Of a stretch of 18,663 bases of DNA, positions 8,423 through 13,268 are shown in pieces; the stretch's first letter is position 1, and each line of letters starts with the position of its first letter. Position numbers and translations under genes: made by a program. Source of the stretch: Pseudomonadota bacterium (lineage in GTDB: Bacteria; Pseudomonadota; Gammaproteobacteria; Steroidobacterales; Steroidobacteraceae); NCBI GenBank assembly GCA_021826035.1, contig JAKBBE010000046.1, forward strand, positions 1 to 18,663. Direction: 5' to 3'. The notes beneath the pieces were generated by a model. The model was not told the DNA's origin, ran no database searches, and saw only the letters and a list, made by a program, of their open reading frames with translations.

Positions 8423-8773
8423 GTGAAAGCCAGTGGCAACAAGCCCAGTCTGCTGACGCTGACGATTAAGGACAAGAGCGCCCTGTACCTGGCTTACATG
8501 CCGTTCGTGAAGAACGGCGGCCTGTTCATTCCGACCAACAGCAACTACCGCCTCGGCGACGAGGTGTTCATGCTGCTCAACCTCATGGGCGAGGATGAGA
8601 AGCTGCCGGTGGCCGGGCGGGTGATCTGGGTGACCCCGAAGGGCGCTCAGGGCAAGCGCACGGCGGGCATCGGCGTGCAGTTCAGCGAGCAGGATCACGG
8701 CCAGACGCAGAAGAAGATCGAGACGTACCTGGCCGGCGCGCTGCAGGGCGATAAACCCACGCACACCATGTAG
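8423..8773 (+). CDS. pilZ: Type IV pilus assembly protein PilZ
   Basis: Needed for type IV pilus assembly; in Xanthomonas PilZ contacts the PilB ATPase and the FimX regulator. The 116-aa product closely resembles pseudomonad and xanthomonad PilZ: LTLTIKDKSALYLAYMPF (11-28), NGGLFIP (31-37), GRVIWVTPKGAQG (65-77), AGIGVQF (81-87) and the hallmark C-terminal KPTHTM. Like other members of this subgroup it lacks the RxxxR and [DN]xSxxG c-di-GMP-binding motifs, so it probably does not bind c-di-GMP itself. The start is GTG 8423 with AGG about 8 nt upstream. Its last 15 bases match a second copy at 12043-12057, marking it as the probable insertion target of the following element. The tatD gene often found next in this cluster is not here. 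Confidence 0.96.
   Translation: MKASGNKPSLLTLTIKDKSALYLAYMPFVKNGGLFIPTNSNYRLGDEVFMLLNLMGEDEKLPVAGRVIWVTPKGAQGKRTAGIGVQFSEQDHGQTQKKIETYLAGALQGDKPTHTM
8759..8773 (+). repeat. Candidate attL: 15-bp direct repeat, pilZ end
   Basis: ACGCACACCATGTAG forms the last codons and stop of pilZ. It matches 14 of 15 bases at 12043-12057, in the same orientation, about 3.3 kb away at the other end of the decayed segment. Confidence 0.5.
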
Positions 8774-8978
8774 CCTCTGGTCTGCTCGGAATCTCTCGCG
8801 AGCCTTCGCTGCCTCTCGCATTCTCTCGGACTTTCAGTACGATTCGCTCAATTCGGTGCTCTCGCAATTGTCTCCGAGGGTGCCCGATTGGACGTTTTGC
8901 TTACATGAGGAGGTAAGCCCACACACATAAGTTAGTCCCGCTGATCGTGTGGGCGGGCTTGTCCCGGGAGAGCGAGAA
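8774..8978. other. Gene-free stretch between pilZ and the integrase remnant
   Basis: No convincing gene or tRNA is seen. The stretch holds four CTCTCG hexamers (8793, 8813, 8823, 8859), a 6-bp inverted repeat GCTTAC/GTAAGC (8899-8904 and 8913-8918), and an 8-bp inverted repeat GCCCACAC/GTGTGGGC (8917-8924 and 8947-8954). Its location between a putative att core and the integrase suggests recombinase or excisionase binding or integrase control, but this is inference. Confidence 0.5.
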
Positions 8979-9842
8979 GTGGCACGAAAACGGCGATCCG
9001 ACGAGGCCGTGCGCAGGCTGAAGGCGCCCCATACGGGGCGAGCTGCTGGTGTGGGATGACCTAGTGACCGGATTCGGCGTCCGATTGACCCCGACGGCAC
9101 GAGCTTCGTCGTCCAATGGCGGGACCGCTCCGGGCGTAAGCCCCGCGAGAGCTTGCGCCCTAGGCTCCCGCAGCTCTCGACCGCAGCGGCTCGCGACCTC
9201 GCCCGCCGGCGACTCCTCGAGGTCATCGGCACGTCCGAGTCTTCCGAGACGCGTCCTCTGCGCCTCGTGATGCGTGAGCGGTTTGATCGGAAAGTCACAT
9301 TTGACGCGTGGCGTCCGCGGTATCGGCAAAAGGTAGACGCGCTCATCCGCCTCTACGTCGAAGGCGAGGCAAGTCCGCTCGTCAGCTGGCCGAGAGTACC
9401 TCCAAGGCAATTGAATCGCTCGGCGGGCGTTCCGTCGCCGCCGTGTCCCGGGCGGACGTCATGCGCGTTGTGGACGGGCTGAAGCCCGGCGCGGCGGAGC
9501 AGTTCATGGCGGTCGGTAGCAGCTTCTACAACGACGCCTTGGAGTGCGGCGTCGAGTGCGTGAGTCCTTTTCCCAACCGCTAGCGCGTGACTGGTGGATG
9601 GCGAGTGCGGCACCGCACCCTGACCGACACCGAGGTCAGCGCGCTGTGGCGGGCACTCGAGGAGGAGGGCGATCCCGCGCTGACGTGTTTCGCTGTGTTG
9701 GTCTATACAGGCTGCCGGCGCCGTGGTGAGGCAACCGGGATGCGCTGGGATGAGATCGACTTGGACGCGGCAACGTGGACGCTGCCGCCCGAGCGCCGAA
9801 AAACCGGCCTGAAGGATCCCACACCGTGCTGATTCGCTCCAC
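8979..9842 (+). pseudogene. Tyrosine recombinase (phage/island integrase) pseudogene
   Basis: Once a P4-like integrase. The GTG at 8979 is preceded by a purine-rich GGGAGAGCGAGAAG. Consecutive pieces in changing frames give an N-terminal arm-binding region (LLVWDDLVTGFGVRLTP near 9042-9093, then SFVVQWRDRSGRK), a core-binding region (STSKAIESLGGRSVAAVSRA, about 9391-9450), and the start of the catalytic domain (RHRTLTDTEVSALW, VYTGCRRRGEATGMRWDEI) with the first catalytic Arg and the KTG lysine. I infer frameshifts near 9027, 9098, 9390 and 9830, and an in-frame TAG at 9581-9583. One extra Arg sits in the usually TGxRRGE motif. The HxxR box and nucleophilic Tyr are absent, so it cannot encode an active recombinase. 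Neighbouring housekeeping genes show no such lesions. Confidence 0.85.
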
Positions 9843-9843
9843 C

Positions 9844-10208
9844 ATGCGTTACGGACTGGATGGCAGCCTTGACGTGACGAAGGCCGCATCGCAGCGCTGC
9901 TCGGGGTCTTCGAACTGCCGGGCGCAGCCGAGACATTGGGCGGGGTGCTCGATGCGCTCGGCATGGCGCCCGCGCTTCGTGCCGCCGTCGACGGGCTGAT
10001 CACCGGCGCCCGCTTCGTGGTCGTTTCATCGCTCGATTGCGGTCGCGTTTGGTGGCCCGCGGACGAGCGCGAACTTTGCGTTTTGCTCGGGGACTTGTGC
10101 GCTCGCACCGGCCGCGATGGCCACGTGGACATTGAAAGCGCAGTCGACGCCGAGACTCGGCCGCTCATTCAGGGCTGGATCGAGCGGCTGAACGCATCTT
10201 TACAGTGA
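9844..10208 (+). pseudogene. Frameshifted hypothetical gene of the mobile segment
   Basis: An open frame starts at ATG 9844 (MRYGLDGSLDV) and, after an apparent one-base loss near 9872, continues in another frame with coding-like sequence (RIAALLGVFELPGAAETLGG, then SSLDCGRVWWPADERELCVL) to a TGA at 10206-10208. Restoring one base would give about 121 aa. I recognise no family. The final bases overlap the GTG of the next broken gene (GTGA), so the two probably formed a coupled pair. A shorter product from a TTG at 9936 (90 aa) is possible but less natural. Confidence 0.5.
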
Positions 10209-10497
10209 CGGAGCGAACTAGCGTCTCCGTGAAATGCATTCCCGCGCCGGCTGAGCCGGAATCGAGGGCCTGCACTACTGCGGGGCAACCTTCGCCCCAA
10301 AGCGCCCTTGGCAGCGATTCTGCTGTGCCGCCCATCGGACGGCCTTCGATAAGGAGTATGGGGCGGCCGGAATGGTCGCGGCGGTCCGGCGGCTTCGCCG
10401 CGGAGTTTCCGTCACGATTCATCTCGAGGGGGCGGCAGCAGAGCACGCCCAGAACTTCGTGGTCGGGGAAGCGTTACGGCTGGTAGAAGAGACGTAA
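10205..10497 (+). pseudogene. Frameshifted small Cys/His zinc-finger-like protein
   Basis: The GTG at 10205 overlaps the previous stop and opens a frame reading TERTSVSVKCIPAPAEPESR. Near 10272 a single missing base moves the coding signal to another frame, which reads YCGATFAPKRPWQRFCCAAH, then AFDKEYGAAGMVAAVRRLRR and ends VVGEALRLVEET at TAA 10495-10497. With one C restored the junction reads CHYCG, giving a CxxC...CxxxH set suited to zinc binding. Small proteins with a CxYCxxxFxPxRxxQxFC pattern are, from memory, common in phages and islands. The 98-codon ancestral length is inferred. The continuous frame 10205-10486 alone looks unlike protein after the shift. Confidence 0.6.
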
Positions 10498-10554
10498 GAC
10501 TCCCCCGCAGCAGGGAAATTTGGCGATGCTGGCGACTGCCGGGCCGCCCTCAAA

Positions 10555-10746
10555 TCAGAATGCGATGCATTTCGCCTTTCGCGAAGGAACTTCTTTCGCC
10601 TTGTCCACAATGCGTCGCTGCTCATCGATCGCCCGGTTCATGACCTCGACATAGACCTTTTTCTTATCCTCTGAGGACGCATTACGGACAAAGTCGGAGA
10701 GCGGCGAGCTGTGCCTTACTTTTTTGGATTTTAGGAATGTAAGCAT
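10555..10746 (-). CDS. Small Lys-rich protein downstream of zeta-like kinase (possible antitoxin)
   Basis: A 63-aa protein starting at ATG 10746, 7 nt after the stop of the zeta-like kinase, so almost certainly co-transcribed. It is highly charged, with a predicted helical middle (residues about 17-52: FVRNASSEDKKKVY, then EVMNRAIDEQRRIVDKAKE) and no transmembrane or signal segment. The DNA is visibly richer in A and T than the housekeeping genes, like its partner. I do not recognise the family. Small helical proteins paired with zeta kinases are often antitoxins, though in epsilon-zeta and PezAT the antitoxin comes first, whereas here it is second. Function is inferred from position only. 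Confidence 0.7.
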   Translation of the reverse strand: MLTFLKSKKVRHSSPLSDFVRNASSEDKKKVYVEVMNRAIDEQRRIVDKAKEVPSRKAKCIAF

Positions 10747-10753
10747 GGTGGCT

Positions 10754-11500
10754 TTAATCCATTGAATTTAATGCTAATTCCAGCTCTTCGCGAGATGAGT
10801 ACGGCTCGGGAGCAAATGGGTCGACGCTTTGCACATTTTGCCAAGTCGCCCGGACCCTTTTGCCTGAGTCATCGTACGGCTTCATGAGGACATCGATCTT
10901 AATATCGGCACGAAATGTGGTTTTTAAACGGTTCACCACGGTTCGCGCTGCGAAGTACTGCTCAATGAATCGGTTTCGCGGTACACGGCGACCTTCCGTG
11001 AGCTCTCGCGCTTTCACCACGCACCAAGCCAGCAAAGGATCCTGATATACATACAGCACCTGTACCAGACGATCCCGGCCCAATGATCGCTGAATATTCG
11101 CCTCCGCGCGAGCGTAATTTGAAAGCGTCCCGTCCAAGATAAAGCTTTGGCGGTTCTCGAGGGCAAAATCGAGTATTTTCTCAACGAGAATCGATGCTCC
11201 CGCCTGAAACAGCCAAGCATTAGAACCATTATATTCACTAAATTGGCCACGCAGATCATCCGCATCAATACGCAGTATCTTGCCGTTTGGGTGCTGTTTC
11301 TCGAGCGTAGCAATTAGCTCCCGAGAAGACTCCGTCTTGCCTGCACCTGGTGACCCGGCCATAAATACGGAGACCGGAGCATCGTCCGGAAGAAAGAGGC
11401 TGGTGTCAGTGAGTTTCCTCGCGATGGCCTTTTTATTCTTTCGGGCAAAATCCACTGCATCCTTATGGATGCGCCGCTCATCCTCGGTCATGTCCGTCAT
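10754..11500 (-). CDS. Zeta-toxin-family kinase
   Basis: A 248-aa P-loop protein of the zeta toxin type; characterised zeta/PezT members phosphorylate UDP-N-acetylglucosamine and block wall synthesis, but substrates of other members vary. Visible motifs: Walker A AGSPGAGKTESS (48-59) after a hydrophobic strand, IDADDLRGQF (78-87), where zeta has IDxDxFR, FILDGTLSNYARAE (120-133), and an Arg-rich helix GRRVPRNRFIEQYFAAR (170-186). The ATG at 11500 fits a TATAAT box 34 nt upstream and a nearby AAGGCGG; the frame remains open to 11830 but the added part looks unlike protein of this family. Base composition is less GC-rich than neighbours, suggesting transfer. It is the only large intact gene in the decayed segment and sits 7 nt before a 63-aa gene. 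Confidence 0.82.
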   Translation of the reverse strand: MTDMTEDERRIHKDAVDFARKNKKAIARKLTDTSLFLPDDAPVSVFMAGSPGAGKTESSRELIATLEKQHPNGKILRIDADDLRGQFSEYNGSNAWLFQAGASILVEKILDFALENRQSFILDGTLSNYARAEANIQRSLGRDRLVQVLYVYQDPLLAWCVVKARELTEGRRVPRNRFIEQYFAARTVVNRLKTTFRADIKIDVLMKPYDDSGKRVRATWQNVQSVDPFAPEPYSSREELELALNSMD

Positions 11501-11725
11501 TACCCGAATGCCCGCCTTATTTTTGTTGGCAGGATTATAACTCCGTTGGCGCGCCGACCGCCCGGCCCGAAGGAGCGCAACGGCGCTCTGTGCGCCGTAT
11601 TGCATGGGTGACCTTAGGCCCCTCAGTTGGTGGCGCCGGGCGGAGCGGAGCGATCTGCGCGCGCACGCTGTGCCCTCGGGCGCAGCGGGCTGGACATCCG
11701 GCGACGCCGCGAAGCCCCGCCTGGA
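11501..11725. other. Gene-free spacer upstream of the zeta-like operon
   Basis: Apart from the candidate -10 box at 11534-11539 I see no convincing gene. Open frames on both strands exist but have the Arg/Ala/Pro-rich look of chance frames in GC-rich DNA. Composition shifts sharply from AT-richer (below about 11540) to GC-rich (above), suggesting a junction between DNA of different origin. Confidence 0.45.
11534..11539 (-). promoter_or_regulatory. Candidate -10 box for the zeta-like operon
   Basis: A perfect TATAAT on the minus strand, 33 nt before the kinase ATG, with AAGGCGG between. No good -35 is visible 16-18 nt upstream (the sequence there is GC-rich), so activity may be weak or need an activator. 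It supports the start at 11500. Confidence 0.45.
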
Positions 11726-12048
11726 ACCGGCCGCGTGTTCCTGTGCCATTCCCTGAGCATCGCTGCCGATGAACACGGCGCTCGAGATCAATTCGCTCAT
11801 TGTGCCGATCATGAAGAGCAACTCCCGCACTTCCTCGGGACTCTGAAAGTCGGCTGTTTCCCATCCGTGGGGACCCGGCAGGCCGCACTCTCGCAGAGGG
11901 TCGCAATGTTCCCGGCGAGCAGCCGAGCCGAATCGAGAAGCCCCGAGGACAGTCTCGAGAGATCGTCTTGGCTCAGCTGGCCTTGGGCGACCTGGAACAG
12001 ATCGACCAGTGCGCTCCAGTTCTTGAATAAAAAGGACTTAAGACGCAC
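11726..12048 (-). pseudogene. Frameshifted hypothetical open frame at the right end of the segment
   Basis: On the minus strand, from GTG 12048, a frame reads KSFLFKNWSALVDLFQVAQG and continues LSSGLLDSARLLAGNIATL, which looks like a real helical protein. From about 11900 the protein-like signal moves to another frame: WETADFQSPEEVRELLFMIG and SELISSAVFIGSDAQGMAQE. A single indel near 11880-11910 would join them into a protein of about 105 aa or more. I recognise no family. The start overlaps the right-hand repeat and there is no clear ribosome site, so the 5' end may be cut off by the junction. The 3' limit is uncertain. Confidence 0.38.
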
Positions 12049-12057
12049 GCCATGTAG
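12043..12057 (+). repeat. Candidate attR: 15-bp direct repeat
   Basis: ACGCACGCCATGTAG matches the last 15 bases of pilZ with one mismatch. Read in the pilZ frame, the sequence up to the stop gives KTHAM, versus PTHTM in pilZ, as if it were the displaced original 3' end of pilZ. It lies 27 bp beyond the stop of the next intact gene. Confidence 0.5.
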
Positions 12058-12083
12058 TGAGCGGCGCCCTGCGGGGCGGCGCG

Positions 12084-13151
12084 TCAGGCGCTGCGGCGCA
12101 GCGCCTGCGGGTTCTGGTTCAGACCGCCCGTGAGCACGTAGGCCTCGAAGCCGAGCTCCATCAGAATGAACGCCGCGGCGCAGCTGCGCCGTTCGGTGTC
12201 GCATAGCACCACATACGGCACCTTGCGATCGAGCGTACTGAGCTTCGGGCGGATGAAGCACAGCGGGACGTTGAGCGAGCCGGCAATGGCATGCGTCTGG
12301 TACTCGCGCGGCATGCGCACATCGAGCCACTGCCCGCCGTGCGCGACGATGTCGGCGGCGCGCTCGTAGGAGATCCGCTGCAGCAGCGGTGCGCTCATCA
12401 GCTCGTGGAAGTCCGCCAGCCCGAGGCGCATCAGCACCCCGTCGGTGAGCATGCTCACCGTGGCATTGCGCTTCGCGTCGGCCAGCAGCGCCTCCTCGCC
12501 GAAGGTGTCCCCGGTGGACAGCTCGGCGAGTTTCAGTCCCGTGCGATTCAGTGGAGATTCGCGCGTGACCAGGCACTTGCCGCTCACGATCACGTAGAAA
12601 TAGTCCCCGTCCGCGCCCTGACGGATCACCGTCTCACCGGCTCGGTAGGGCACGCGCTCCAGACGCTGGAAGATCGCCTGCAGATTCGCCGGCGGGATGC
12701 GGTGGAACGCCTTGGTGGTCAGCAGCGTGGTCATCCAATCATCGCCGCCGGCCTCGTCCTCCTGTTTCAGCTCGATCACCTCGTAGATGCCGGTCTGGTC
12801 CCAGGTGATCGCCACGTCGAGCAGCTCGCTGTCGATGGACAGATACTGCACGGCCTCGAGCGCGCGGACGGTGGCCGGGCGCGGAGTGCCCGGGCAGATC
12901 GGATCGGCCGCCCCAGTCGTGCCTGCGCTGACACTGCGCGGCGCTTGGCCCGGCTGGAGCAGCTCGAGTCGGCCGGACAGCAGCCAGAGGATGCGCCGGT
13001 CGACGGCCCCCTGTTTGAACAGCACCTCGCCGGCGGCAAGGTGGTGCAGGGTAATCTTCTGCGCCAGCGCCGCGAGGTTCTCGCGCTTCAATCCATCGAG
13101 CGGCACGAACTGCCTCAGCAGCTTCGGGCTGACGGTCCGATCATCGAACAT
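12084..13151 (-). CDS. Double cyclic-nucleotide-binding plus rhodanese domain protein
   Basis: A 355-aa soluble protein with three domains. A first cyclic-nucleotide-binding (CNB) fold (about 15-125) has degenerate pocket residues. A second CNB domain (about 145-260) has YRAGETVIRQGADGDYFYVI (169-188) and the phosphate-binding cassette FGEEALLADAKRNATV (217-232), with Glu219 and Arg228 intact. A rhodanese domain (about 270-350) has WLDVRMPREYQTHAIAGSLN (275-294) and the active-site loop LCDTERRS with Cys317. No DNA-binding helix-turn-helix is seen, so it is not a CRP-type regulator. The most natural role is cNMP-controlled sulfur transfer or a sensor, but partner and ligand are unknown. The frame extends to GTG 13199, but ATG 13151 begins the conserved-looking MFDDR part. 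Confidence 0.88.
   Translation of the reverse strand: MFDDRTVSPKLLRQFVPLDGLKRENLAALAQKITLHHLAAGEVLFKQGAVDRRILWLLSGRLELLQPGQAPRSVSAGTTGAADPICPGTPRPATVRALEAVQYLSIDSELLDVAITWDQTGIYEVIELKQEDEAGGDDWMTTLLTTKAFHRIPPANLQAIFQRLERVPYRAGETVIRQGADGDYFYVIVSGKCLVTRESPLNRTGLKLAELSTGDTFGEEALLADAKRNATVSMLTDGVLMRLGLADFHELMSAPLLQRISYERAADIVAHGGQWLDVRMPREYQTHAIAGSLNVPLCFIRPKLSTLDRKVPYVVLCDTERRSCAAAFILMELGFEAYVLTGGLNQNPQALRRSA
12086..12106. terminator. Perfect 9-bp hairpin at the 3' end of the CNB-rhodanese gene
   Basis: AGGCGCTGC / GCAGCGCCT with a 3-nt loop spans the last codons of the gene. No T-run follows on either strand. It may stabilise or terminate the minus-strand transcript, but in an Ala/Arg-coding GC-rich context it could be incidental. 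Confidence 0.25.
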
Positions 13152-13268
13152 GGCGGTGTCCAAGGACAGAGTACTGGCGCCCGTGGCGGCGGTGTGCACC
13201 GCCGAACGACGGGGATGGTAATACGCCGGCGGCGCCGGTGAACCGGTCGCCGTTCACGATTTTACCGG

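Larger units (their letters stand above)
8759..12057. mobile_element. Decayed integrative element inserted at the 3' end of pilZ
   Basis: The segment between pilZ and the cNMP/rhodanese gene differs from its surroundings. It begins with a tyrosine-recombinase pseudogene oriented away from pilZ, carries several frameshifted short genes and an AT-richer kinase/small-protein pair, and is bracketed by a 15-bp direct repeat (14/15). The left repeat copy is the end of pilZ. Integration at the 3' end of a conserved gene, with the integrase next to that junction, is the usual plan for islands and prophages. The loss of the recombinase catalytic half and many small indels suggest the element can no longer move by itself. 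The boundaries are inferred from the repeats only. Confidence 0.6.

Noticed and set aside
8774..8978. tRNA or tmRNA gene as the integration site
   Set aside because: No cloverleaf, T-loop or CCA-type end could be found; the repeat instead overlaps the pilZ stop.
10205..10486. Uninterrupted 93-aa frame as a real gene
   Set aside because: Only its first part looks coding; after about 10272 the protein-like signal is in another frame, so it is treated as a frameshifted gene.
11501..11830. N-terminal extension of the zeta-like kinase by 110 residues
   Set aside because: The added part is unlike the family, crosses a composition boundary, and lies upstream of a good -10 box close to ATG 11500.
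13152..13199. Extension of the CNB-rhodanese gene to GTG 13199
   Set aside because: No ribosome site and the extra 16 residues look unrelated; ATG 13151 begins the natural N-terminus.
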